Source: an uncultured Lachnospiraceae bacterium (GTDB lineage Bacteria; Bacillota; Clostridia; Lachnospirales; Lachnospiraceae). From it: DNA of 64,000 nt. The DNA lies in contig CATXUX010000004.1 of assembly GCA_958402795.1 (NCBI GenBank), positions 62,001-126,000 of the forward strand. The letters run 5' to 3'. The translations under genes and the position numbers were made by a program. Positions 44,274-52,934 of this stretch are shown piece after piece. A model generated the notes under the pieces. That model was not told where the DNA came from. It made no database searches and saw only the letters and a program-made list of their open reading frames with translations. Each line of letters starts with the position of its first letter. Position 1 is the first letter of the stretch.

Positions 44274-44467
44274 ATAATGGGAAGCTGATCGGCAGGGTTC
44301 ACTCTGCCATGTATCACCAATGTCAGAGATGGGATTATGCGGCTCCGGTAGATGTGCTGATGGACATAGGTGTGCTGTCGAAGAAGAAATATGAGGACTG
44401 GACGTACTTTGTTGATTCCAAAAGAATCGAACAAAGAAAGGCCGAAAAGGAAAACCAATCAGAATAA
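44270..44467 (+). CDS. Small protein downstream of AbiEii, probably truncated
   Basis: A 65-residue protein beginning MNNGKLIGRVHSAMYHQCQR, then YAAPVDVLMDIGVLSKKKYEDW. It overlaps the AbiEii stop codon by 4 bp, so it is co-translated. Similar proteins that I recall from Clostridia are longer and continue after YEDW with a different conserved stretch. Here the sequence turns into a Lys/Glu-rich tail and ends six bases before the right copy of the long repeat. Truncation by the rearrangement is likely. Function unknown. Confidence 0.6.
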   Translation: MNNGKLIGRVHSAMYHQCQRWDYAAPVDVLMDIGVLSKKKYEDWTYFVDSKRIEQRKAEKENQSE

Positions 44468-44472
44468 GAAAA

Positions 44473-45443
44473 CATTAAGATAGTGGAAGAAGTAGCGGAA
44501 CAGAACCAGATCACAAAGGTAAAATACATTACACTGGAGATCGGTGAACTGACAGGATATCTGCCGGTGTTTTTTGAAAAGTATTTTCCAATCGTGACAG
44601 AGGATAAGCCTGTGGTACGAGATGCAGAATTGAAGATACAGATCGTACGGGGAGAGGCTTTGTGCAGGGAGTGTCAGACCTTGTATAATGTGGTGAGACA
44701 TCAGGGTCGCTGTCCGAAGTGCAAAAGCCGGGAAAAGCAGATCCTGGGAGGACAGGAGTTTCTGGTGAAAGAAATAGGTTACTGATATTGATTCATCATC
44801 GGGGAAATCCCGGAGATCATCGCAGAATCCATTTACCCCATCTCTCAATCATCGAGAGATGGGGATTTGTCGTTTATCGTTGATGCTTGTTGAAGAGTAT
44901 TTTTCTGCTTGACGCGGGAATATAAGGAGTGTTATAATTCAACTCACATATCGGGGAAGAGGAATGGAAACATTCCGATCATTTTATCATCATTATTCTA
45001 TGATTTTATCAATTAAGGGTCCCAGTATGAAAGTAACAAGCAAACAGGTGTAACAAACATAAGAAAGGGGAACTGCCGGGATATATGGAAAAACAGGGTT
45101 GTAAATAGCAAAAAGCAACAAATAAAAACAAGAGAACAAAGGAGAAACATATGGATTTATTGAAAATGAGGCAAGAATTGGAAAAAACAGGATACACATC
45201 GAAACAACTGGCGGAGATGTCAGGTATATCTGTCGAGACCGTTGAAAAATTATTTTCGGGGGAGATCAAATCTCCGTCATATGAACTACTGAATGCGATT
45301 GAAAATGTTTTGAAACCGGAAAAAAATGTGGATTATGTGAAAGAAGCCAGTGCTGAGTATGCGCTCAGAGACGGAGAGTATACCTTGGAGGATTACTATG
45401 CACTGCCCGATGATCTGAGGGTGGAACTGATTGACGGTTCTTT
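44473..45443 (+). repeat. Long direct repeat, right copy
   Basis: Starts at CATTAAGATAGTGG, homologous to 42184 within hypA, and continues through the hypA end, hairpin, uma2 upstream region and the first part of uma2. Offset to the left copy is 2289 bp over the hypA part. Small indels separate the copies after the hairpin. Confidence 0.88.
44483..44785 (+). pseudogene. 5'-truncated second copy of hypA
   Basis: Identical in translation to residues 14-113 of HypA at 42155-42496, including the CREC/CPKC zinc ribbon. It lacks the first codons and so the nickel-binding Met-His-Glu start. It could be read from a GTG at 44483 but could not bind nickel normally. It arises from the long direct repeat. 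Confidence 0.85.
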
Positions 45444-45915
45444 CTATGTGATGGAAGCGCCGGCAGTGAATCATCAGGCGATGCTGGTGGAATTGCTGGT
45501 AACAATTCGCAATTTTATTCGTCGGAAAAAGGGGCGGTGTAAAGTGTTTTGTGCCCCGATCGATGTACAACTGGATTGTGATAACAAGACCATGGTACAG
45601 CCGGATATCTTGATTCTGTGTGATGAAGAGAAGCGCAGAGAAAAGTGTATTTATGGCGCACCGGATTTTGTGGTGGAAATCTTGTCTAAATCCACAAGAA
45701 CAAAGGATATGAATGTAAAACTCAGGAAATATAGAGGTGCGGGCGTCAGAGAATACTGGATGGTTGATATGGAAAGAGAAGTTGTGATTACTTACTTTTT
45801 TGAACAGGGAGAGACTCCTGTAATTTACAGAATGGGGGATCGTGTGCCTGTGCAGATTTTTCAGGGCGAATTGGAGATTGATTTTCAGGAAATTTTGGAA
45901 AATGCGGAAATATGA
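45151..45915 (+). CDS. XRE-type HTH fused to Uma2-family (PD-(D/E)XK) endonuclease domain
   Basis: A 254-residue protein. Residues 1-60 form an XRE HTH (YTSKQLAEMSGISVETVEKL). Residues ~75-250 are a Uma2 domain: LEDYYALPDDLRVELIDGSF, VQPDILILCDE and PDFVVEILSKSTRTKD supply the Asp/Glu/Lys set of the PD-(D/E)XK fold, followed by KYRGAGVREYWMVD. Uma2 proteins are abundant in some bacteria and mostly uncharacterised; a DNA-binding or nuclease role is proposed. AAAGGAG precedes the ATG. A fragment of a second copy is at 42723. Confidence 0.83.
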   Translation: MDLLKMRQELEKTGYTSKQLAEMSGISVETVEKLFSGEIKSPSYELLNAIENVLKPEKNVDYVKEASAEYALRDGEYTLEDYYALPDDLRVELIDGSFYVMEAPAVNHQAMLVELLVTIRNFIRRKKGRCKVFCAPIDVQLDCDNKTMVQPDILILCDEEKRREKCIYGAPDFVVEILSKSTRTKDMNVKLRKYRGAGVREYWMVDMEREVVITYFFEQGETPVIYRMGDRVPVQIFQGELEIDFQEILENAEI

Positions 45916-46027
45916 CAGGATTAAGGCTGATTACGTAAGCTGTGTGGATTGGGAAATCGGAAATCCTTATACAATAATATCATGAGCTAGTAATATTCGT
46001 CTCGACTTTCTTTACAAATGATATTTT

Positions 46028-46057
46028 TTTAAACAACTATGTTATAATCTGTTTAAA
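46028..46057 (+). promoter_or_regulatory. Probable ArsR-type operator over the -10 box
   Basis: TTTAAACA (46028-46035) and TGTTTAAA (46050-46057) are perfect complements and flank TATAAT (46043-46048), 25 bp upstream of the ArsR-type gene. Autorepression at such a site is typical for the family. Confidence 0.6.
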
Positions 46058-46081
46058 CATTTAATCAAAAGGAGATGACCG

Positions 46082-46438
46082 ATGAATACTCCGGAAGATA
46101 TTATGAGGCTGGAAAGAGAGTTTAAAATCTGTCAGAAAGCATTAACAGCAATAGGCGACGAGACAAGGCAGCATATATTAATGATTATGCTGGAGGGCGA
46201 ATGCAGTGGAAGCCGAGTTGTAGATATTACCAAAAAGACTAATTTATCCAGACCTGCAGTTTCACATCATATGCAGATTCTAAAAGAAGCTGGATTCGTT
46301 AAAGTAAGAAAAGAAGGTACAAAGTTTTTTTATTATTTGGACATGGATGACAATGAAATCAACCGCCTTTGTAAGTTATTTGAAGATATCAGACAGATAC
46401 TGAAAGAAGTACCAGATCGGAGTGGTGAAGAATTATGA
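46082..46438 (+). CDS. ArsR-family winged-helix regulator
   Basis: A 118-residue protein with CQKALTAIGDETRQHILMIM and the recognition helix region KTNLSRPAVSHHMQILKEAG, then VKVRKEGTKFFYYLDMD. No metal-binding Cys pair (ELCVCDL) is present, so it is probably a non-metal ArsR type. AAAGGAG precedes the ATG. The stop overlaps the next, damaged gene by 4 bp, and two EFR1 ferredoxin-type genes follow. It is the likely repressor of this operon. Confidence 0.87.
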   Translation: MNTPEDIMRLEREFKICQKALTAIGDETRQHILMIMLEGECSGSRVVDITKKTNLSRPAVSHHMQILKEAGFVKVRKEGTKFFYYLDMDDNEINRLCKLFEDIRQILKEVPDRSGEEL

Positions 46439-46704
46439 TCAATATACTCAAGTGTGGAACTACCATTGTAGATGAAGCTCTTCCCTTGTCGAATAAATCT
46501 AAGAATCCATTTGCCTATACGGGAATTGCAAGAGGAAAAAAGCACAAAATTGAAGTGCCGGTTACAGCATTGCCTCCCCGGGGAAGTTACTGGAAGGGCA
46601 GGTGCATTAAACAGAGCAACCAGAGTGGTTCTTGTAGTTCTTGGTGTTGTGATACTGAGTGTAAATTATTTATTTTAGAAAGAAGGCTGGAACATGATTT
46701 ATAG
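46435..46704 (+). pseudogene. MBL-fold hydrolase N-terminal remnant fused to an unrelated tail
   Basis: The first ~45 residues (INILKCGTTIVDEALPLSNK and PFAYTGIARGKKHKIEVPV) look like the start of an MBL-fold hydrolase, which should continue into the zinc-binding HxHxDH region. Instead the sequence changes, and a different frame reads RVVLVVLGVVILSVNYLF and a stop (46678), like the last membrane helix of another protein. The gene is therefore a deletion product. Confidence 0.6.
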
Positions 46705-47482
46705 TTTTTCGGGAACAGGAAATTCTTTGTGGGCTGCAAAGGAACTGGGGAGATTATTACAGATGCCTGTAGAAAGTCTGTTGAAATACAGAGAGACCTC
46801 TTTAAATTGTCGGCAGGAAAATGTGCTGGGTTTTGTTTTCCCTACATATATGGGAGATATTCCGTGGATTGTGAAAGAAATTATGTGGAAAATAGAAATT
46901 TCAAAAGAAAGTTACATATTTCTTGTTATGACATCTAATAAAGGGGAGAGTGGACGCTCTTTCCAGAGTATAGATGAGATTTTATATATGCGGGGAAGTC
47001 ATTTGAGTGCTGGATATAATTTGCAGATGCCGGGAAATTGCCTGATTAGTTCAGAAAGAGAGAATCAGATGCGGCTGAAAAATGCCCCGGCGGTTTTGAA
47101 GAAGATAAGTGAAAGTATTCAGAGAAGAGAGAAGAATTATCAGTCAACTGGTAGTAAGCCGGGAAGCCAGTTCGTGGAAAACAGTTATTTTTATGGGACA
47201 CATTCATTGAAAAGGCTGACTTTTATGAAGAATTTTAAGATTACAAAAGAATGTAATGGATGTGGAGTGTGTGCAGAAGTCTGTCCGGTAAATAATATTA
47301 CAATAAAAGAAGGAAAAGCGGTACATGGGAATCAGTGTGCTGCCTGCTATGCTTGCCTGCATTGGTGTCCGCAAAAAGCTACAAAATTAAAAGTACCTAC
47401 ATTGGGAAATAGACCGCAGTACCATCATCCGGAAATTACGTTACAGGATATAAAGCGAATGAAGGGGGAAGAACTCAGATGA
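46694..47482 (+). CDS. EFR1 family ferrodoxin (flavodoxin-like plus two [4Fe-4S])
   Basis: A 262-residue protein: flavodoxin-like start MIYSFSGTGNSLWAAKEL, FPTYMGDIPWIV, and a C-terminal bacterial ferredoxin module CNGCGVCAEVCPVNN and CAACYACLHWCPQKA, enough for two [4Fe-4S] clusters. EFR1 proteins are thought to move electrons between flavin and Fe-S sites; the partner is unknown. The stop overlaps the ATG of a second, related gene by ATGA. Confidence 0.88.
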   Translation: MIYSFSGTGNSLWAAKELGRLLQMPVESLLKYRETSLNCRQENVLGFVFPTYMGDIPWIVKEIMWKIEISKESYIFLVMTSNKGESGRSFQSIDEILYMRGSHLSAGYNLQMPGNCLISSERENQMRLKNAPAVLKKISESIQRREKNYQSTGSKPGSQFVENSYFYGTHSLKRLTFMKNFKITKECNGCGVCAEVCPVNNITIKEGKAVHGNQCAACYACLHWCPQKATKLKVPTLGNRPQYHHPEITLQDIKRMKGEELR

Positions 47483-48232
47483 TCTTATACTTTAGTGCAT
47501 CTGGCAATAGCCGATTTGTTGCAGAGTCAGCAGCGGAAATGTTGCCGAATGAATATAGTTTGCCTTAATGAACGGATTAAAAAGAAGGATTATAGTGAGA
47601 TCTATTCTGACAAACCATTTATTCTCGTCTGTCCGGTTTTTGCATGGCGTATTCCTAAAATCGTGGAAGAGTATCTTATGAATACAACCCTTTCAGGGAA
47701 TGATAAAGTGTATTTGCTTGTTACAACCTGTGGCTCATCCGGTAATACAGGGGGATATGCCGAGAAGTTTTTTACAGAATTAGGAAAGAAATGGATGGGG
47801 TGGCATACCTTTTATATGCCTGGAAGTTATGTTGCGTTTATGGAAAATCCGGATTTGGAGCATGCGGAAGAGATGAACGCGACTGCTAGAAAACAGTTAA
47901 AGACGTTGACTCCTTTGATTAAAAATGAAAAAGTATTTAAAGACTTTAAAGTTACAAATGCCGGGAAATTTATGAGTGCAGTGGCGAATCCTTTCTTCTA
48001 TCGGTACATTATTGGCAGAGATGGATTCTATGCAACAGATCGGTGTATTGGCTGTGGAAAATGCTCCGAAGTCTGCCCATTGAATAATATTGATATCGTT
48101 AATCATAGACCACAATGGGGAAGTAAATGTACACATTGCATGGCCTGCATACATCAATGTCCTAAACAAGCAGTTGAATTTAGAAAAATATCTGTGGGAA
48201 AGAATCGATATTATAATGGTGGAGGAAAGTAG
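47479..48232 (+). pseudogene. Second EFR1 family ferrodoxin gene, frameshifted
   Basis: From ATG 47479 the frame reads MILYFSASGNSRFVAESAAE and stops after about 30 codons. The +1 frame, from about 47550, continues with NERIKKKDYSEIYSDKPFIL and runs to a full ferredoxin module, CIGCGKCSEVCPLNN and CTHCMACIHQCPK. One extra base, or a two-base loss, around 47545-47567 explains the break. The remainder is complete, so the change is recent or a sequencing error. The intact 3' frame alone is open from 47495. Confidence 0.8.
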
Positions 48233-48259
48233 CTTTTTGAATAAGATAAAAAACAGATG

Positions 48260-48355
48260 GCATTATGCCATGAGAAGATAACAAATACCCGAAAAGATTA
48301 TCTGCACAAGATATCTCATGAAATCATCAACAAAAATCAAGTAATAGTTTTATAG
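48260..48355 (+). pseudogene. TnpB/OrfB (IS200/IS605-type) transposase fragment
   Basis: The frame beginning with CAT at 48269 reads HEKITNTRKDYLHKISHEII and then NKNQVIVL followed by a stop. This matches the conserved HxxxxNxRxDxLHKxSxxIxxxNxVIxIEDL segment of IS605-type TnpB proteins. Only ~30 residues are left. It lies right before another broken gene. Confidence 0.65.
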
Positions 48356-48376
48356 ACACGAAAGATTTGTCTGTAA

Positions 48377-49789
48377 GGAAATGAATGTTTTGCACGGATC
48401 AGGAAGGCAAAGAACTATACGCAGGCGCAGATTGCAGACAGGCTTGAGATTTCCCGTTCTACTTATGCGAATTACGAAGCCGGGAAGCGTTCGCCGGATC
48501 TGGAGATGCTGGACAAGATCAGTCAGGTGCTGGACGTTTCGCTGGATGAGTTGTTCGGAAGATGTCCGAAGAATATGCCCAGGGTGATTTGCGAATCCAA
48601 AGTTCCATATGGTGTGAACCGCACGCCTGCTTCTGACCGGGCGGCAGCGGCAGAGACTGTATCTGAAGTGAATACGAAGCGCGGCAGAAAAAAAGGACTG
48701 GCAATCGGAGTGCAGGATTTCCGAAAAATCCGGCAGAGCGGAAGCTATTATACGGATAAGACCCGGATGATCGCGGAATTTTTGGACAATGAGACGGTAG
48801 TTACCCTGATCACCCGTCCGAGACGGTTTGGGAAGACGCTGAATATGTCTATGTTGGCGGAATTTCTGGATTGCACGAAGGATTCACGGGAGATTTTTGA
48901 AGGAACAGAGATCACAGACAGCAGATTCGCGGAAGAGATGAACCGGCATCCGGTGGTGTTTTTTACATTTCATAATGTAAAGGGAAGTACGAAGGGGTTT
49001 CTGTTACGAAATTTGTTTCAGGCATTGTATGAATATTACGGCGAGGAAGTCTATATTCTGATTGATGAATATGACACTCCGTTTATCGAGGCACATGTCC
49101 ATGGATATTATTCCGAAATACATGATACTCTGGCAATTTTATTAAGTTCTGCTCTGAAAGGAAATCCTGCTTTGAAAAAAGCAATGTTGACGGGTATCTG
49201 TTTGATACAACGGAAGTATATAATCTATGGTCTGTGATCAATTATGCGTCCCGGAAGCGGCTGGAACCATATTGGGTCAATACCAGCGAAAATAAGATGA
49301 TCCGTGATGCAATGGATCAGTGTGGAGAAGGATTCCGGAAAGAATATGAGGAACTGATCTCACAGGGACGGGTAACTTCTTTCGTACAGATCGAGACATC
49401 TTTTTATGAATATCAAAGCAGCGAGTCTTTGTGGGGACTTTTGATCAATGCAGGAATGGTGACGGTCGAGGAAATCGTAGATATGGATCTGTATACGCTG
49501 CGGATACCGAATCAAGAGGTGGGGCGTGCATTCCGCGGACTTACGGCTCATCATCTGCATGTGAGCGAGGGAGATTATTTTAAAATCAAAAAATGGAAAA
49601 TATCCGAATGCCATTATGGAGTTCAAATATACAAAAGACGAAAAGGAAGACCTGCATCATCTGGCAAAAGAGGCGGTCCGGCAGGTGAAGGAAAAGATAT
49701 ATGACTCAGGGATAAAAGGGGAAGTATGGTATATGGGACTTGCACACTGCGGGAAGGACGCAGAGGTTGTGTGGGAATTGGCAGAATAA
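48377..49789 (+). pseudogene. XRE-HTH plus AAA-ATPase-like/DUF1703 protein, multiply disrupted
   Basis: Open from after a stop at 48374 with no start codon: RIRKAKNYTQAQIADRLEIS is an XRE HTH. It continues into KGLAIGVQDFRKIRQSGSYY and ITRPRRFGKTLNMSMLAEFL, the AAA-ATPase_like P-loop region, and YILIDEYDTPFIEAH. At about 49200 part is lost and the frame shifts to FDTTEVYNLWSVINYASRKR. A further deletion precedes MEFKYTKDEKEDLHHLAKEA, the C-terminal PD-(D/E)XK motif, which ends at 49789. At least two deletions with frame changes and a missing start. Confidence 0.8.
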
Positions 49790-49835
49790 TAAATGTGCCG
49801 GTGCCAGAGAATACCGGATGGTTTCTAACAGCCGT

Positions 49836-49898
49836 TTACTTCTTGTGTGCTTTCCGATACTCCCTTGGCGTCATGCCACAATCTTTTTTGAACAGAGC
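49836..49898 (-). pseudogene. C-terminal scrap of an AraC regulator
   Basis: The minus strand reads ALFKKDCGMTPREYRKAHKK and a stop, the standard AraC-family C-terminus. No upstream part remains. It abuts the YczE-alpha-galactosidase locus. Confidence 0.7.
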
Positions 49899-49965
49899 TG
49901 TATCTCCAATTCCATGGGATGTGGAACCGGCACGCTCTGACTGTTGTATATAAATCCGGGAAATG

Positions 49966-50619
49966 CTATTCCCACGTGATTTTTTTATCGATCCGTGTCC
50001 TGAAAAACTGAATCAGCGGTCCGTTAAACAGGGCGTTGAGCAGAGTTCCGATTCCGAGAATCGTCCATATGTTATTTCCGGACGCCAGACAGAACAGCAC
50101 ACCGATTACCAGAGCTGTAATGTCGGAAGTGATTCTTGCGATATGAAACGGAACTCTTTCTTTACTTAACTTTTCAATAATCAGCGCTACACTGTCATAT
50201 GGCGCGATCCCCATATCTGCTTTCATATAGAGCGCAACTCCCATTGCGGCGAACAGGGTGCCGATCAGTAAAGCAACAATACGGAGCGGCAAGGTCATTT
50301 CAATCTTCCCGAGATCCTGTACCAGCCAGCAGAGGAAGTCGGCAATGTATCCCACACACACCATATTGACGATGGTACCCGCCCCGATACAGTGGCGGAC
50401 TGTGAAAAATACGACAATCAAAATAGCGAAATTTGCAATCAACTGCCATGTGCCGAAACTAAGACCGATACATCCGCTGATACCCAGATTCATTCCGGTA
50501 AAGGAATCTACACCAAATCCGCTTAAGCGGTAACCCGCAACGCAGATGCTGATCAACAGGATTCCGAACACCATGAAAAGGGAACGCAGAATGAGATCCC
50601 GGGTAGATTTTTTCTTCAT
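49966..50619 (-). CDS. YczE/YitT-like integral membrane protein
   Basis: A 217-residue membrane protein with five or six helices (MVFGILLISICVAGY, GLSFGTWQLIANFAILIV, VALLIGTLFAAMGVALYM, and others) and the loop ADMGIAPYDSVALIIEKL found in the YczE/YyaS group. The function of this family is not established; transport has been suggested. AAAGGAG precedes the ATG. It is 3 bp downstream of the alpha-galactosidase gene, so the two are co-transcribed. Confidence 0.8.
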   Translation of the reverse strand: MKKKSTRDLILRSLFMVFGILLISICVAGYRLSGFGVDSFTGMNLGISGCIGLSFGTWQLIANFAILIVVFFTVRHCIGAGTIVNMVCVGYIADFLCWLVQDLGKIEMTLPLRIVALLIGTLFAAMGVALYMKADMGIAPYDSVALIIEKLSKERVPFHIARITSDITALVIGVLFCLASGNNIWTILGIGTLLNALFNGPLIQFFRTRIDKKITWE

Positions 50620-50622
50620 ATC

Positions 50623-52851
50623 TTATTGCTCCTTTGCTTTTAAAATGTAAATTCTGGACTCAAAGTCTGTGCACGGAGACTTGTCGGCCGGAACTTCTCC
50701 GACAGTTACGTCGGAAGTGATAAGTCCGAGATTCATCAGTTCATCTCCGTAATGCAGTGTTCCGCTCGCCGTGTTTTCATAGAGCGTATCAGGCAGCAGT
50801 CCCTGAAGCTGAATTCGTGTATATGGCGCATTTACTACGTTAAGAACCCGGTACCAGCCGACAAGTGCAGTCTTTTTGTCTTCGCTGACTACCATCCAGA
50901 TTGTTTCATTTCCCTCAAAAGGACTCTTTAGCCGGTAAAAAGTTCCGAATTGCAGAAGACTCCTGTACTTTTTCATAAATGCAACCTGCGCTTTGACTTC
51001 TTCGATTTCTTCCTCTGTCAGTTTGTTTAAATCCAATTCATAACCAAATGTTCCGAAATAGGCGACATTTGCCCGCGTGTGGAGCGGTGTGTTTCGGAAC
51101 AACTGATGGTTCGGGATGACGGAAACATGGCTTCCGATGGAACTGATCGGATAGCAGAGGGAAGTTCCGTATTGAATTTTCAGGCGCTCCACCGCGTCGG
51201 AATCATCACTTGCCCAGCCTTGCGGCGCATAGTAGAGAAGTCCGGGATCGAATCGTCCGCCGCCGCTTGCACAGGATTCGAACAGTACCTGTGGAAATGT
51301 GGAGGTCAGGCGGTCATACAGGTTGTACAGTCCCAGAATATAGCGGTGGAATACTTCGCCCTGCCGGTCTGCGGGAAGAGCGCAGGAGTAACACTCCGTA
51401 ATACTCCGGTTCATGTCCCATTTAATATAAGAAATCTTTGCTTCGGATAAGATCTTTGCCATCATATCATAGATGGCATCGACCACTTCCTGCCGGGAAA
51501 AGTCCAGTACGAACTGATTTCTTCCGTGTGAAGCATTCCGCTTCGGGGTCTGGATGATCCAGTCCGGATGGGCGCGGTACAGGTCAGAATCCTTGTTGAC
51601 CATTTCCGGCTCAAACCAAAGACCGAATTTCATTCCCAGCGCTTCAATCCGTTCCGAAAGTCCGGTGATCCCGTTTGGCAGGCGGTCTGTGTTGGCAAAC
51701 CAGTCTCCCAGACCCGCGCACTCTCCGCAGCGCGCACCGAACCATCCGTCATCAAGGACAAATAATTCGACGCCGCACTCTTTTGCTTTGGATGCGATTT
51801 CTACAAGTTTGTCTTCTGTAAAATCAAAGTAGGTTGCTTCCCAGTTGTTGTTCAAAATCGGGCGCGGACGGTCACGCCAATATCCTCTGGCAAGCCGTTT
51901 CTGGTATAAGCGGTGGAATGTCTGGCTCATACCGTTCAGACCCTGTTCGGAGTAGACCATGACCGCTTCCGGCGTCTGAAATTCCTCCAGTGGTTCCAGC
52001 TTCCAGTCGAATCCGGTTGGATGAATGCCGACGGTGACGCGGGTTGTGTTGTATGTGTCAACTTCTGCCTGTATCCGGTGATTTCCGCTGTAAATAAAGC
52101 TGAATCCGATTGCGGTTCCGGAAGTCTCGGTCGTGGAAGGTCTTTTCAGCACGAGAAATGGATTGTGCTGGTGCGAGGAGTTCCCGCGTATACTTCCGAT
52201 TGCCTGAATCCCTTGTTCCAGTTTACGCTCTTTGATGTATCGCTCTCTCGACCATGCTCCGGATAACTGCATCCAGATGTAGTCGCTGTCCGGCAGGTCC
52301 AGACTCAGGCTCATGGCGGTCAGAAGGTGCACGGATTGTGTACCTTCATTGAAAAAGTGCGCGCTTCTCGCAATGATCCCATCGTTTGCAAAGATTGTAT
52401 AAAGCAGTTCCACGCGAATATTTGTTACAGAATCCCGCAGAGTGATGGAAAGAGTCTGTGCCTCGGAATCGTCCTCTGTGTAGGTGGCAGGCAGTCCCGC
52501 AAGCTTTGGCTTTCCCTGTGAGATCGTATGTGATTCATAGCGGAAATCCGAAATCCGGCTTCCGTTTTCCTGCAAAATTTCTACTGCAGGCTGCCGGTAA
52601 TCCGTGGTGCCATAGACGGGATACTCCTGCCGGATATGTTCCAGAGAAAAGGACTTATCCCCTTCATAGACATAGGCGGTCATCGGGCGGTATGCTGTTT
52701 CAACCAAATAAGAAAAATCTTCCTTATCGTGAATCGCTTTTCCGTAATATAACTGACCGATATGTCCGTTTTTCAGGATGCACATAATATAGCTTATTGT
52801 ATCGTTGTACAAATGAAAAGTTTTTGTGCTTTCGTGAAATAGGATGCTCAT
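50623..52851 (-). CDS. Alpha-galactosidase, glycoside hydrolase family 36
   Basis: A ~742-residue GH36 enzyme with N-terminal beta-supersandwich, catalytic barrel and C-terminal sheet. ELFVLDDGWFGARCGECAGL is the substrate-binding loop, the nucleophile Asp is in YIKWDMNRSITE, and the acid/base Asp in GWASDDSDAVERL, with ESCASGGGRFDPG between. It removes alpha-1,6-galactose from raffinose-family sugars or melibiose. No signal peptide. ATG 52851 is used; ATG 52860 is three codons earlier but only two bases from GGAGG. The AraC gene upstream on the same strand is the likely regulator. Confidence 0.92.
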   Translation of the reverse strand: MSILFHESTKTFHLYNDTISYIMCILKNGHIGQLYYGKAIHDKEDFSYLVETAYRPMTAYVYEGDKSFSLEHIRQEYPVYGTTDYRQPAVEILQENGSRISDFRYESHTISQGKPKLAGLPATYTEDDSEAQTLSITLRDSVTNIRVELLYTIFANDGIIARSAHFFNEGTQSVHLLTAMSLSLDLPDSDYIWMQLSGAWSRERYIKERKLEQGIQAIGSIRGNSSHQHNPFLVLKRPSTTETSGTAIGFSFIYSGNHRIQAEVDTYNTTRVTVGIHPTGFDWKLEPLEEFQTPEAVMVYSEQGLNGMSQTFHRLYQKRLARGYWRDRPRPILNNNWEATYFDFTEDKLVEIASKAKECGVELFVLDDGWFGARCGECAGLGDWFANTDRLPNGITGLSERIEALGMKFGLWFEPEMVNKDSDLYRAHPDWIIQTPKRNASHGRNQFVLDFSRQEVVDAIYDMMAKILSEAKISYIKWDMNRSITECYSCALPADRQGEVFHRYILGLYNLYDRLTSTFPQVLFESCASGGGRFDPGLLYYAPQGWASDDSDAVERLKIQYGTSLCYPISSIGSHVSVIPNHQLFRNTPLHTRANVAYFGTFGYELDLNKLTEEEIEEVKAQVAFMKKYRSLLQFGTFYRLKSPFEGNETIWMVVSEDKKTALVGWYRVLNVVNAPYTRIQLQGLLPDTLYENTASGTLHYGDELMNLGLITSDVTVGEVPADKSPCTDFESRIYILKAKEQ

Positions 52852-52934
52852 TTTATACATTTCCTCCTTTTAGTGAACTATTATTTTATCTGTTTTCAGA
52901 ATCTGCGCAGCAGTTCCGCTTCCCGGTTGAACTG

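Noticed and set aside
44483..44785. Second functional hypA
   Set aside because: It lacks the Met-His-Glu nickel-binding start and is explained by the long direct repeat.
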